From the NCBI RefSeq assembly GCF_902686445.1, contig NC_062222.1:133741035-133805034 (forward strand): DNA of 64,000 nt, written 5' to 3'. Below the pieces are notes generated by a model. It made no database searches. It worked only from the letters and a program-made list of their open reading frames with translations, and was not told the DNA's origin. Below are positions 1-11,485 of this stretch, in pieces. Source of the stretch: Sciurus carolinensis (lineage: Eukaryota > Chordata > Mammalia > Rodentia > Sciuridae). The translations under genes and the position numbers were made by a program. Each line of letters opens with the position of its first letter. Positions within the stretch are counted from its first letter, which is position 1.

Positions 1-419
1 AATGTATAAGTGTCCAGGGTCTAAGTAAAGTGCCAAACCAGAAGCAAGGAAGAAGGCAATAAAATAAAACGCAATAAAGAGGTAAGAACTTCCAGTGATA
101 GTAATAGTGTTAAAATGTTAAGAATCTGGTGCCAGGCTAAAGTAAAAACTGTATAAATTATTCCCATAGTGAAATTTCTTTGTCTTAAAAGATGCCTACG
201 ACAAGACCGGTTGCCGGATAAATAGCACTGTCCCTACACTTATGATCCCTCTGGTACCAGCCTTTGGGATTAGATTATGTCCATCAGAACTGCTTGTGAG
301 GGATATATACAATATGCAGGTGGCACTACAAATAAGAAATAACACACAAGAAAATTTATTCATGTAGCGTACTGCCCAAGGCCAGCGAGGGTCAGACAGC
401 AAGGTGGGATAGAATATGT

Positions 420-560
420 AGCAATCAGGAGTTCAGTATTTGGAGATAAAAAGCCTGGGTTTGAATCTTTGTTCTAAAACTAGTTCCATAGTGACGTGAA
501 AGTCTTATCATCTCTGTATACCTTAGTTTTATCTTTAAAAACTCTAACAGTACTAGCCCA
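420..560 (+). repeat. MIR SINE fragment, old
   Basis: The block 'gcctgggtttgaatc' followed about 60 bases later by a 'cttagttttatc' stretch resembles the MIR core (a tRNA-derived ancient mammalian SINE) in plus orientation. It is heavily diverged and no ends are visible. Confidence 0.5.
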
Positions 561-594
561 CAGTCTTCATAATAAGAGTCAATTACTTAAAATA

Positions 595-980
595 TGTTAC
601 TGTTTGAGTGTTTCGTACTCTCCAAATTCTTGTGTTGGAAGCTTAACTCCCAATGCAACAGAGTGGGCAAGAGGGCTGATAGGGAGCAGTTTGGGTCACG
701 AGGGACCTGTCCTCATGAATAGCTCAGTGCCATTGTTAGAAGGGCTTACACGAGGGGCTCTGCTTTCTTCTGAGCTTCTGCATGTGATGACATAGTGTTC
801 CTGCTCTCCAGAGGGCACAGAACTTAACGCACCTCCTTTGAAAGGAAGACCAGCTCTCACCAGGGACCAGATCTCCCAGCAACATGTCTTGGACGTCCAG
901 CCTTGGAACTATGAGAAAGAACTTTCTCTTTTCCATAAGTTACCAGGTTCCAGGTCTTCTGCTGCACCAGGACTTAGACA
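595..980 (+). mobile_element. MLT1-type MaLR LTR (solo, degraded)
   Basis: The stretch starts TGTTACTGTTTGAGTG and ends GACTTAGACA, the TG...CA borders expected of an LTR. Inside are MLT1 landmarks in order: 'cttgtgttggaagctta', 'aatgcaacag', 'gggtcacgagg' and 'cctcatgaatag' in the 5' half, then 'cttggacgtccagcct' and the 'aagttacca...ggtcttctgctgc' 3' tail. It is a relic of the non-autonomous ERVL-MaLR family. I see no 5-bp target duplication and no internal retroviral sequence beside it. Short ORFs across it are chance reading frames. Confidence 0.85.
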
Positions 981-1655
981 CATGTCAAGCCCTGGTCACG
1001 GGAGTAATGCCTTAGGCGGGTCTCCATGAGCCATTGTTATTTCCCCAACTGAGATAGAAAAGGAATCCAGGAAATCAGTTCAGAAGTCATTGAGCAGAAA
1101 CTGTGGCGTCTCTTCCACCAGGGCCCTGACAGGGGGAGTGGGCAGGTGTAAAGGGCAGAGACAGAAGCCATACCTACCATAGGCCTCGGTTCCCTGAAGT
1201 AGCATGAGGAGCCCACCGGGGATGAGCAGAGGCTGCTGTGGCAGGGAAGCTGCCCACGGGTGTCGCATTAATCTGCTAATGGGGACCAGATTGGGTTCTC
1301 TGAAAAATGAGATCTCTCATAAATCTGCCTTCTTTTGGTGAGAAAGCACAGCACTGTGCGCACCCTGCCCAATGCAAGCAAGGACCACTGAGTAGCTGTT
1401 CCGGAGAGCGGTCAGGTCAGGGTGCGTAACACGCTGCGATGAACAGCACAGTGCGTGCTGAATGCGGGTCCCCCCTGTGCCCAAGGCAGATATGGGCAAG
1501 CGAGGAAGTGGACAAAGGTGTGAGATCCCCCTCAAATGGCTGCGGGCCTCAGCCTTCCCACGGAGTTCAGGGGTGAGGAGTAGTTCCCTGAACTCTGAAG
1601 AGGCTGGAACAGCACTGTCTGTGGGGACAGCATGCCTTCTGAGGCCGACAGAAAA
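981..1655. other. Unassigned non-coding stretch
   Basis: About 675 bases of moderate GC without a repeat I recognise. Short ORFs of 60-72 codons occur on both strands but overlap one another and show no domain. Confidence 0.5.
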
Positions 1656-2553
1656 GGCAGCATCAGAACCCAGTCAATAATGGGCTAAGGAACAGGGGAG
1701 ACACTTCACGGAAGAAGATATACAGGTGATTGACAAATACATGAAAAAGTCCTCATCATCTCTAGTAATTAGAGAAATGCAAATTAAAACCACCCTAAGA
1801 TTTTATCTTACTCCAATTAGAATGGCTATTATCAAGATCACAAACAATAATAGATGTTGACATGGATGTGGGGGAAAAGGCACACTTTTACATTGCTGGT
1901 GGAGTTGCAAATTGGTGCAGCCACTGTGGAAAGCAGTGTGGAGAATCCTCAGAAAACTTGGAGTAGACCCACCTTTTGACCCAGTTATCCCACTCCTCGG
2001 TTTATACCCAAAGGACTTAAAATCAGCAAACTACAGTAAAGCAGCTACATCAATGTTTACAGCAGCTCAATTCACAAAAGCTAGATTGTGGAACCAACCT
2101 AGATGCCCTTCAACAGATGAATGGATATAGAAACTGTAGTATATACATAATAGAATATTATTCAGCCATAAAGAAGAATATTATTATGACATTTGCAGAT
2201 AAATGGATGAAATTGGAGAATATCATCCTAAGTAAAATAAGTCAATCCCAAAAAAACACAGGTTGAATGTTTTCCTTGGTAAGTAGATGACAATATATAA
2301 CGGGCATCAGGGGTTGAGAGAAGAATGGAGGAACTTTGGATTACATAGAGGGAAATGAGAAGGAGGAGGAGTCAGGGGTATGAAAGATGGCAGACTGAGA
2401 CAGACATCATTACCCTATGTACATATATGATTACATGAATGGTATGAGTCTACATTGAGCACAATCATAGAAAAGTTGTACCCCGTTTGTGTACAATGAA
2501 TCTCAATGCAGTCTGTAAAAATTAAAAAATTTAAAATTAAAAAAAAAAAAAAC
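1656..2553 (+). mobile_element. L1 LINE, 5'-truncated 3' end
   Basis: The copy begins near 'cccagtcaataatgggc', a conserved position in the last third of L1 ORF2, and runs through 'gagaaatgcaaattaaaacc', 'gatgtgggggaaaaggcac' and 'gatgcccttcaacagatga' to an A-rich tail at 2529-2552. A 72-codon open stretch at 1912-2130 is the ORF2 C-terminal region (WNQPRCPSTDEWI near its end) but is broken by stops on both sides, so it is not functional. The 3' UTR contains a purine-rich block near 2330-2380, which recurs in the copies near 3.4, 44.9 and 56.9 kb, so these belong to related subfamilies. Confidence 0.93.
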
Positions 2554-3229
2554 AGACCACATCAACAGAAAGGAGACTCGAGGCAGCCTCTTCGCAAGCC
2601 TCCACCTTGCATTTCTGTGGCTCCCAGAGACCTTTGCATTTGCTTCTCAGAAAATCACTATTTCCAAGCTAAACCCAGCTTATTTTTCAAAGCAAAAACA
2701 ACAAATTATTCTGTTTGTGTGAAGTTGTAGCAGAGAGCTGGCCTGACCAGGACCTCACGACCTCTTTGGGTGGCAAACAAAACGAATCCCGAGTGAACTT
2801 GCTTAGGCTTGTTAGAAAAAAGGCACAGAAAACCTGAGGAAGAGACACAAGAAGTTAATGATGTAAAGAAAGACTAAAACTCCAGGACTAAAGGGGGTGC
2901 TTCTAAACACCTAAGCATTCTTACACTTGAACTCCACTAGCATGTGCCTGTCAGATAGTTATCAAGGCCTGAATTGCAAATAATTTCTTGGGGAATTATT
3001 GGGGGAGCTCCCCAAGACAGTTCCAACCATCAGAAGCTTTCATTGTGTTAGGCCGAGGTCATAATCCCCGGGGTGTCCAATCTTCAGTTTGTTTTGTGCC
3101 TACATTTATTTCCACTTGATACAAATCCAGAATGTCATAAGGCTAAGTGTCAATGAACAAGTTTATTCCACCTTCCTGCATCTCAGCTTTTTCTTCTCTA
3201 AGAGACAGTGATAATATATCTGCTTCATA
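2554..3229. other. Unassigned non-coding stretch between L1 copies
   Basis: About 675 bases between two L1 fragments. I see no coding signal and no repeat I can name. Confidence 0.45.
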
Positions 3230-3337
3230 GAATTTGCTGGGAAAACTGGATAGCCACATGTAGAAGAATGAAATTAAATCTCCGTCTCTCACCCTGCCCC
3301 AAAGCCAACCCAAGGTGGATCAAAGATCTAGGAATTA
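3230..3337 (+). mobile_element. L1 ORF2 fragment, left part of an interrupted L1
   Basis: Begins 'tttgctgggaaaactgga', a well-conserved L1 ORF2 position, and continues through 'aaggtggatcaaagatct'. It ends at CTAGGAATTA (3328-3337), where a second L1 was inserted. The same 10 bases recur at 3714, where this element resumes in register. Confidence 0.87.
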
Positions 3338-3713
3338 TCCATTCATCTGTTGAAGGGCATCTAGGTTGGTTCCAGAGTTTAGCTATTGTGCGCTGAGCTG
3401 TTATAAGACCAAATGTTTTCTCTGATATGCAGATGCAATCCATAATGGGGGGGTAGGGAAGGATGGAAGAACTTTGGATTGGGCAGAGGGGAGTGAGGGG
3501 AAAGGAGGGGTGTGGGGTGGAAAGGATGGTGGGATGAGATGGACATCATTGCCCTATGTGCACGTATGATTGAACAATCCCTGTGACTCTGCATTGTGTG
3601 CAGCCAGAGAAAAGAGAAGTTTTGTTCCAGTTGTGCACAATGAGTTGAAAAGCACCCTCCTGCCATGCATAACTAATTAGAACTAATAAAAAACAAAACA
3701 AAAAAAAAAAAAC
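3338..3713. mobile_element. L1 insertion with inverted 5' part (twin priming)
   Basis: Flanked by a perfect 10-bp direct repeat CTAGGAATTA (3328-3337 and 3714-3723). The left part, about 3338-3405, is ORF2 end sequence in reverse orientation: 'catctgttgaagggcatcta' is the complement of a segment present in the copy near 2.1 kb. The right part, about 3408-3713, is L1 3' end in plus orientation ('aaatgttttctctgatatgc' onward, purine-rich 3' UTR, A-rich tail at 3688-3712). ORF2 sequence between the two parts is missing. This is the expected product of twin priming during target-primed reverse transcription. Confidence 0.92.
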
Positions 3714-4797
3714 CTAGGAATTAGACCAGAAACTCTACAACTGCTAGAATAAAACATAGGATCAACATTAACGACATACCCACACAAGCACCAAACTCCT
3801 TAACAAAAGTCTGAAAGTACCAGAAATAAAACCAAGAATCAATAAGTGGGATGGCACCAAATTAAAAAGCTTTTGCAGCAAAGAAAACAAGAGTATGAAG
3901 AGAGTCTACAGAATGGGAGACTGTCTTTGCCAGCTACTCTTCCAACAGAGGAGTAATATCCAGAATATGTAATGAACTCAAAAAACTTAACACACACACA
4001 CACACACAATACATTACCCAATCAATATATGGGCACATGAACTAAACAGGTATTTCTCAAAAGAAGAACTATAAATATCCAACAAATAGATGAAAAAAGT
4101 CCATCTTTAGCAATCAAGGAAGTGCAAATCAAAACTACATTGAGATATCATCTGGATTATAAATAACAATAGATGCTGGTGAGGATGTGGGGGAAAAGTA
4201 CACTCACACATAGCTGGTGGAACTATACATTAGTACAACAGTGTTAGAAAACAGTATGAAGATTCCTCAAAAGACTAGTGATGGACCCACCACATGGCCC
4301 AGCTATCCGCTCCTTGCTATTTATCCAAAAGAGTTAAAATCCCAAGCATATCAATGATTATAGTAGCACAATTCACAATAGTCAATTTATGGAACCAGCA
4401 TAGGTGCCCATCAACAGATGAATAGATAAAGAAAATGTATATATACACAGTGGAGTTTTACTCAGCCATAAAGTATAAAATTAAGTCATTTGCTAGTAAA
4501 TGGATAAAACTGGAAAACTTCATGTTAAGTAAAATAAGAATGCCTCAGAAAGTCAAGGGTTGAATAGTTTCTAATATGCAGAAGCTAGAGAAATATAGGA
4601 GGGAAAGGAGGGGATCTCTTGAAAATAAAAAGGAGAACAGTAGAGGAAAGGGATTAAGGAGGAGGGAGCAGGGGTAGTAAAGGGAAGGACTCGTGAAATG
4701 GAATGGACCAAATTGTGCCATATGCATGCATGTATATAAATGTATTCTACATTTACGTATAACTATAATGCATGAATTTTTAAGTCAATAAATGAAA
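3714..4797 (+). mobile_element. L1 LINE, right part of the interrupted element
   Basis: Resumes the ORF2 sequence of 3230-3337 ('ccagaaactctacaactgc', 'aaaaagcttttgcagcaaag', 'cagaatgggagactgtct', 'gtaatatccagaatatg') and runs through the conserved 3' end ('gcccatcaacagatgaata', 'tttactcagccataaagta') to an L1 3' UTR. Many stops and indels and a short deletion near 4160 show that it is dead. It is clearly older than the element inserted into it. Confidence 0.93.
3989..4008. repeat. (CA)n microsatellite
   Basis: Ten uninterrupted CA units lie inside the L1 ORF2 relic, at a place where the ORF2 consensus is A-rich ('aactcaacagcaaaa'). Confidence 0.95.
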
Positions 4798-4977
4798 AGA
4801 AGCAAGACCAATAAAGTAAAGGAGGGATTAGAGGAAGCTGGGAAGAAAGGAAAAATGGAAGTAGTGGGGATTAAAATGAAGCAAAGCCTTTAAATGCATT
4901 TATTAATATGTAAAAATGAACCCCACTGTTAGGTATAACTATTATGCACCAATAAAAGCATTTAGAAAACAAACCAA
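4798..4977 (+). mobile_element. Second L1 3' UTR fragment
   Basis: A purine-rich stretch followed by 'aaccccactgttaggtata' and 'actattatgcaccaataaaa' repeats the 3' terminal pattern of the preceding L1 ('cgtataactataatgcatg'). It is either a separate 3' end fragment or a duplicated tail; the join at about 4797 shows no clear target duplication. Confidence 0.65.
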
Positions 4978-5149
4978 AGAGATTGAATGAGATAGTCCAC
5001 ATAAAAGATTTCACAGCTGATCGGACGCGTGGAAGGGTCTTGCTAAATCTTGGGGTTTTCTTCAAGTATTATGATCCACATGGCGATCTTTCAAATAATT
5101 TTATCATACAGATTATAGAGATTGACATCAGGATCCAGGACATCTGTTT

Positions 5150-5238
5150 GCTTGTTTGTTTTACAGTGTCTGGAGATGGAACCCAGGGAGCCATACATGC
5201 TAGGCAAGTGGTCTAGCCCTGAGCCACACCCCAGCACC
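5150..5238 (-). mobile_element. ID-type SINE, reverse orientation
   Basis: Read on the minus strand it gives 'ggtgctggggtgtggctcag', then a B-box-like part and 'ggttccatctccag'. That is the tRNA-derived ID/SINE half found as the right arm of the dimeric SINEs elsewhere in this window, here as a monomer with diverged core. Confidence 0.7.
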
Positions 5239-7639
5239 TGGTATGCAATTTTAGGTACAAATAAATTCAATTAGGTTGATGCAACCTCAGTTGAGCTTCA
5301 GGAAGAATTTTCTACTGGTCACAGTGTAGGCTGGCTCTGTGATTAGAACTGAGATTCTAAAAGGACTCCCTCGGTGTGTGTGTCCTGGAGCGAGCCAGGA
5401 AACTGGGGATGTGGTCAAGATTCTGCTATAGAACGTAGTCATGTGATCCTGGACAAAGGGCAGGGTTCTCCAGTCACACTAAGTTGATTGTACGCTTTAA
5501 AAGTCCTCTAGACCCCTCCAATTCTCAAGGGACAGGGCCAGCCTGGTTGCCAAGAGGGGTACAGACTCTGGGACTGTCAGGGTAGAGGGTGGAGTAAAGG
5601 CAGAAAGTGAAGAAAAAAATAGGTAGGACTAGTATTTAAGAGAGGCCGAAATAATTTCTTCGACTGCATTTAAACCTGTTTATGAACTCCCTTGGGCTTG
5701 GAAGAGGGGGTAAAGTTCAGTCTGTCACTGTGGAGGACCCTCTATGCTCCCAGGTCAATGAGAGGACAGAGACTTTTGCTTTTGTTCAAAAGCTGACTCT
5801 GGAAACAGACTCACCTCAGACAGTTCTGCTTTCTGTCTTGCAACCTGACTGCCTCTAAAGAGAGGGTGTCCCAAGGGCTTAAATCAAGGTGAGGAAAAAC
5901 ACAGCAGAATGAAGAATAAAATACAAGTTACGGTCCCTGTCGAGTGTTCCACAGCAGCGGACAGCCAGTTCAGCTGGAGAGCTGCTGGGAGGCTAGAGAA
6001 TTCGGGTTGTGGAGTTTCAAGAGGTTTCTGCAAATGTTTGGGGCTTGTGGGGTCTTGCACAACCAGAGTCTCCTCCTCTCTTCCTCTAATTGAGCCCGTT
6101 CTCACTGTACTGGGACAGGCTGGAATTTTTGCACCTTACCTTTTTATTATTTTCACTTGAACTCTTCTGATGAGAAGCACTTACCTGTAATAAACACTGC
6201 CACTGATTTCAAATCACCAGTTCTTTCTTCACCTTTGTGACACAGTGTGCTCTATTGTCATGAGCCCAGGGGCTCAAGGACGTCTCACCGCCAGTCACTC
6301 CAGCAAAGTTGACACCATGCAGATAAGTGCAGACCCTTGTGTCTGAGAGCACACAGGGCACAGAGGAAGACAATATCACAATCTTGGAATTAATCGTAGG
6401 CATTGAACACTAGGAAAAAATTTGAAAGGGTAAACAATTTTTTGATGGTTTTTTGTATTCCTCCAAAGAAAATGCTCTTCTCCAAAAACCAAAAGAAATG
6501 CAATGTAAGTACATTCCTGGCACAACCCTAATCAGATAATCACTGTGTTATCTATGCAGAGGGATATGAAATTATGTGGGAGTGTTTGGCTATCTTTGAG
6601 AGTTCAGTTGTATCCATCAAAAGGAAAAGAGAATCCAGAGTTCTCTGGATATATTGGATTATGGAATATGGACATATTTTATTGGGTTCTGAAATAACTT
6701 CAATCACTAAGAAGAATATTGTTATTCTGGACATTTAAATTATCAAATAGATCATGGAAGTCCCAAATGAGAGGTCATATGAGACCATCCTTAAATGGAA
6801 CGGTTTGGAGAAGTAAAGTGAGTATTAATTTAAATAATTTTCCTAGCAATCAAAAGCTAGTTTATCAGCAAGGCTAAGGGGAATTGTGAGACCCAGAGGA
6901 CATTGCTTCCCTTTCTTTGGCCTTTTTTTCTTATCAGACAGCTAAGGGATCTGAACCACAAGATACTTGAAGATCCCTCCAGACCCAACACCTGCTGGAT
7001 GAAGGAGATACCAAGGATTTTACCTGGAAGAATGGAACCCTACAGGGAAAATCCTGTGACCTGTATCTCTACTCACCTGGACTAGGGGGCATGTCCTACT
7101 CGGGAGATTTCATAAGATTTTCATTAAAAAATTATTTGAAATCATTCATGCTAAATTATTCTGACACTGCAAAATTAGAGGTGTTTTTAAGAATTTACTC
7201 AAAATTTAAGTTTTCATGTTTGATTAGACCAACCATGACCCAGAGCAAGGAGCCATGCATTTCCAGGGCCTCCAAGGTCATGCTTCAAGACATGCAGGGT
7301 TTCCTGAAGCTGTATGCAAACTTCATGTCCACCTGTTTTTCTACATACACAGGTGCACAGTGCACAAAATGTTATATATATATATGACATTCTCCCCATA
7401 TATAACAACATATATATATGGGGAGAAGGTCCATAGATTTCATTCATTTCTGAAAGTGACTGACAGTCTTTAAAATGCTTAGGAAGAACTACTGTTCTCA
7501 TGGAAGGTACAAAACATCAAATCCATGAGACCTATATTCCCCCTGAATATATGCATAGTTTCAAATATAAAAACATGATGTCCTCTGAAAGATGGGAATA
7601 GTACCACTTTGAAGATTCAAATCCTACTTATATTTTCCT
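5239..7639. other. Unassigned stretch with one small hairpin
   Basis: No gene recognised. The part at 5880-6410 has an LTR-like look ('cctgtaataaacactgcc' near 6187 could be a polyadenylation region), but I cannot place it in a family. Several ORFs of 60-98 codons overlap on both strands without domains. A perfect hairpin at 7390-7427 is listed separately. Confidence 0.4.
7390..7427. repeat. Perfect inverted repeat, 15-bp arms
   Basis: TTCTCCCCATATATA at 7390-7404 is the exact reverse complement of TATATATGGGGAGAA at 7413-7427, separated by 8 bases. A short TA run (7373-7385) lies just upstream. Purpose unknown; it may have arisen by a replication template switch at the TA tract. Confidence 0.95.
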
Positions 7640-7770
7640 TATCATTTTGAAATTGAATGGCATAAAGCAATGGACTCAGTCCTTCCTTTTTCCTTTGCAG
7701 ATGAGGAAACTGGTAGTCTGAGCAAATTGACTCACCATGGGTCAGTAAATGCCCACTTTACCAGGCTGCA
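7640..7770 (-). repeat. MIR SINE fragment, old
   Basis: 'tttgcagatgaggaaactgg' and the following 'ctgagcaaattgactcacca' match the reverse-orientation MIR core (cattttacagatgaggaaact...cttgcccaag). Ends are not visible. Confidence 0.5.
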
Positions 7771-8940
7771 AGTTACTATCAGAAAGTTGTGATAGTTCAT
7801 GATCTATAATATTCCACACTGACAAAACACATAAGCACATTCTATAACCTCTGGCTAATGAAATAAACCATGTCCAGTAAGGCAGAAGTGATCATTTGTG
7901 ATGGATTGGATTTTATACCTAGGAAAACCAACTGAAGTAAAGTCCATTGCTGTGAGGAAGCTGACCCAAGCTGAGGAATTATGTCAGACCCTGTGTTTAG
8001 TACATAGCAGCAGCTGTATTTAAAACCTAGATTTTACACTGTGAGAACCCTGACTGTTCAGTCCTACAAATGGTCTTTCATTAGACGTCAGTAAGAGATT
8101 TTTAACAACTGGGTTCACATTCTGTTTACCTTCTAAAATAATTTGTGTTACTTCCCCCTTTTAAGTTTTAGGTAACTAATAACCCATGTACTAGATATAA
8201 GCGCTCATGACCATTTTCAGTTTCTCCCTTTCTTAGGGTCCTATTCTGGTTTCTGTTTTTTCAGTCATTTTCAGTTCCAGGTGAATGGCAAAGAGCCCGC
8301 TTCGTGCTCCCAGGGAACGCCCGGCATGTGATGGAACTAGGTGTGCTTTTGCTTTGTGTACTGAGTTTGTCAGGGTACTGGGCATACGGTGAGCACAACG
8401 ACAGAGGCTCTGTCTTCAGTGACTTAATGGTGAGGAAATTGGGTAAATAAGCTGGCAGTTAAACTGCACTGTGGTACTTCGGCAGTTTATTTTGAGTACA
8501 CTGTAGCACGTATCATTTTCTTCTAATAGTAAACCATGTTTCTGCGGTATTGCTCTTCTAATTCCTAATACGCACCTAACATTTTCCTTTTATATTAAAT
8601 TTGCTATATGTTTGCCTTTTCACATAAAAACTCAGTTCTTCAAGTTATTTTTTAATTCTATGAATTATTAACTCCTTAATATATTTTGCCTATTTTGTTT
8701 TCTTTCTACCACTTGACTCGGGATTTTATTTGTTGCTGTTACATTGTGATGCTTTTTGATATGTTTTCCTTTAACTATTTCCAATCGATGCATTTTATAT
8801 TTGTAAATCATCGACTGGTGCTGAAGAATAATTCATCTTTAGGCCCTTCGGCATTCGAGATTGGAAAAGACATAAAGCAAGTGAGGGGGACTTGTGCTAG
8901 TTGATAATCCTGGGATCCTCCTCTCGTATCCTTGTAGGTG
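7771..8940. other. Unassigned AT-rich stretch
   Basis: About 1.2 kb without a recognised gene or repeat, AT-rich from about 8480 to 8820. A 72-codon ORF at 8686-8904 is rich in F, Y and I, as expected by chance in AT-rich DNA. Confidence 0.45.
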
Positions 8941-9475
8941 AAGGTCTAAAGTGTGCTGCCTGAAGCGGACCTGATGCCTTCAAGGTTACTTCCTGGAGCG
9001 GGAGCGCTGGCCGACCAGGCCTTGAGGGACTGTAGTCCCAAAGGAGTGGCCACTCTGTGCTCCATGGCTTCTCAAGGTGGTATTCCTACTGACGGTGAGC
9101 AGGCCACTGGGCTGGAGAGGGAGGTCATGACAGCTGCAAGGAAGGGACACGACCCATGCAATACACTTCCCCCACGGCCGCTTCAGGCACAAGGAAGTCC
9201 CTACCTTAGTCCCACCCATCGCCAACAAGTGCATCGTGGGTTGCATCTGCGAAGGGGACAGCAGTGCTATCATCTGGTTCTGGCTGCACAAGCGTGAGAC
9301 TCAGGGACTCCCAAATCGTGGAGCCCACTGCAAGCTGGTTCCCCTCCCGTTGCCCACGGAGCCCCTGCGCTCACTTGCTCAGGATGCGCTGTGAAGTTCC
9401 TTCTTTCCAATAAAGTCCAGCCATTGCAGTGGCTCCTATCATAAAAAAAAAAAAAAAAAGAAAGTCCGAAGTATG
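8941..9475 (+). pseudogene. COX5B: Processed pseudogene of cytochrome c oxidase subunit 5B
   Basis: The parent gene encodes a nuclear-made, zinc-binding subunit of mitochondrial complex IV. Translation from the ATG at 8974 gives a COX5B-like presequence (PSRLLPGAGALA, then SMASQGGIPTDGEQATGLER), which matches the mitochondrial targeting peptide and start of the mature protein. The frame is lost near 9170, and the conserved middle resumes in another frame from about 9193 (NKCIVGCICEGD, IIWFWLHK), followed by GAHCKLVP. In the zinc site both cysteines of the CPxCG motif are replaced (GLPNRGAH). No introns remain. A polyadenylation signal AATAAA at 9409-9414 is followed by 17 A at 9443-9459. Candidate decayed target duplications are 8941-8955 and 9461-9475 (11 of 15 identical, the four differences all transitions). 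It is intronless, frameshifted and lacks metal ligands, so it should make no COX5B. Confidence 0.96.
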
Positions 9476-9499
9476 TTTGATGGTAGGTACTGAGACCTG

Positions 9500-9670
9500 G
9501 AGGGTTCTACTGAGTTCTGGAAGGCGGCCTAGCTTTGGCATCGAGCACTGGGTCTGGGTTCTAATTCTGCTCCACTGTGCAAGGGGAATGACTTTGCACA
9601 AGGAGTCTCACCACCTCAGCTTTACTTGCTCCCTCAGTGAAAAACGAGGTTAGTAAGACTGTAAGTAGGA
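9500..9670 (+). repeat. MIR SINE fragment
   Basis: 'ctgggttctaattctgctcc' followed by 'gaatgactttgcacaaggag' and 'cctcagctttacttgctccc' follows the MIR order (gggttcgaatcc, gtgaccttgggcaag, cctcagtttcctc) in plus orientation, directly after the COX5B copy. Confidence 0.6.
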
Positions 9671-11485
9671 AATGGAAATGTGGTCCATGAACTTGGATGC
9701 AAAGCTCCACTTTCTCCAATCAGTTTCAATGCCTGCTCCCCAACCTGGTGGGAATTCAGACCCAGTGTGTTGGACCTTGCCATCTGCCATGTGTACAGAG
9801 CTCTGGGGGTTTAATGGCACTTAGAGAAGGAGGCGGGCCTCTGACCTTCAGGCCATCTTGGGGCCATGGAAACCTCCCTCTCCACTCCTGCGGCCCCTGA
9901 AGGCCGACGCTTCGCTGCTGCCCAGTTCTGCCAGTGCTTGGCTGAGGGACGTGCTCAATGGCAGCTGTGCTGACCACTTTAATGGAAGGACCAGAATTGT
10001 CCCTGCACAGGGCAGCAGCCCCCTCCTCTCCAGACTCACAGGGCCTCTCCTCCCTTCCCTTCCCTCTCCCTGCCCCTCCTTGCGTGCAGAGCTTCATGTT
10101 TCTTCCCCCTTCTTGTCCATGGGGAGGTCCAAGAAGCAGGAAGTGACATTGTGGTCTCAGAAAGTCTATTTTTGTGCCAGAAAGAAATTCTTTGAGGGAA
10201 GGAATTGCTGATGATCTTTCCACCGTTTGAATCAGGGTCAGGAGAGATGTAGAAAGAAGAAACACCCACAAAAATAGTTTCATCATTTATCTTGGAACAC
10301 ATAGAAAGGATTTACCCCTCAAAAGTATCTAAAGAATCCTTTCCTCTCTTTAAAATTGTGGTAACTTTGGAATGGATCTACGTTCTCCATTTGGAATATT
10401 AAAATGTCGCAAAGATGAGCATAGCAATGGACACAGCAATGTGAGAGGAGCCACCGCTGCTGACCTTAGACGTTATAAATGTTTGAAGCGGATGAGTGCA
10501 TATTTTGTGTCTTTTTTGCAATAAAATGGTGAGTTATTCCTTAATCACACACAATAAAAAACAGATGACTGAAGTCCTCCAAATCCTACCTCAACCCACC
10601 TTTCCAAATATCTCTCCCTTATGCCCTTTGTATTTTCTGGTTTTTACTGTGAAAGTGTAATGTAAGAAGTAACGTCAATGTTTCAGTGACTAACCGTAAC
10701 TCATATCTACTTCTTACTCATCGTGAGTGCTAGGTTCTGTGCGACGTGGGTTAGTTGTGGATGGCCTGACCTCTCTTCTCATCCCAACTCAAAAGGAGGG
10801 AGTCACAAGGTGGAGGCAGGAGAGAGGAAGCTGGGCAACTTCCAGTAACTCTCTGAGCATCTGCTTTAAAAGAACACGTCAGTATTTCCTCCAAATTCAT
10901 TGGCCAAAGCATGTCCTGGGATGAAGCCCAACAACCATCTGGCAGAGAAACATACTCCCCCGTGGAGGAAGGAAGGGGAAGTGGCTATTTAGTGCAATAA
11001 AACAACAAAGTATCCTGAAGTCTACACTTTTGATCACAAATTCTCACTTTGCTTCCCCTCCACTGACAAAATACCCAACAGTCTCATCTAGAGCTGCTGG
11101 CAGGCTCAGGGTCTGTCTCCTGATACACAGTAGATCTGAAGGTGGCTCCTCTTATCCAGAGACCTTTAGACTAAAAGGGCAACCTCGCTAAAATAGACTG
11201 GGTGGAACAGGACAGGATAACACACTCCTTCATCAGGTGTGTGGGGGTCGGGGGGATGGGCGGACAGAGCAGTGGCCGGCTGCTACAATCTTGAAGCTCT
11301 CCTGGGCAGCAAGGGGCAGTCCATGTCTGATGGCCAGGAAAGGGATTTGATTAGCTGCCATCCCCTCTGCCTGGAATCCTCCCTATGTACATTATTCTTC
11401 TAGCCCTGGAGTTCGAACTTTGAGAAGCCTCTTTCCATAATCTTCTTTTTAAAGATCTTAATCAGCAGGTCAAAGTTGTGTACAT
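9671..11485. other. Unassigned stretch with overlapping short ORFs
   Basis: The part at 9756-10302 is fairly GC-rich and has overlapping open frames on both strands, the longest of 176 codons on the minus strand (9756-10286). The composition (runs of R, G and P with no fold-like pattern), the overlap of frames and the lack of any motif suggest chance ORFs. A real single-exon gene cannot be excluded from one sequence. Confidence 0.4.

Noticed and set aside
5880..6410. LTR-like stretch with 'aataaaca' near 6189
   Set aside because: No TG...CA borders, target duplication or family landmarks could be found, so it was left as unassigned.
9756..10286. 176-codon open frame on the minus strand, the longest in the window
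   Set aside because: It overlaps other open frames on both strands in GC-richer DNA, has no recognisable domain, and its composition looks like chance. Not called as a gene.
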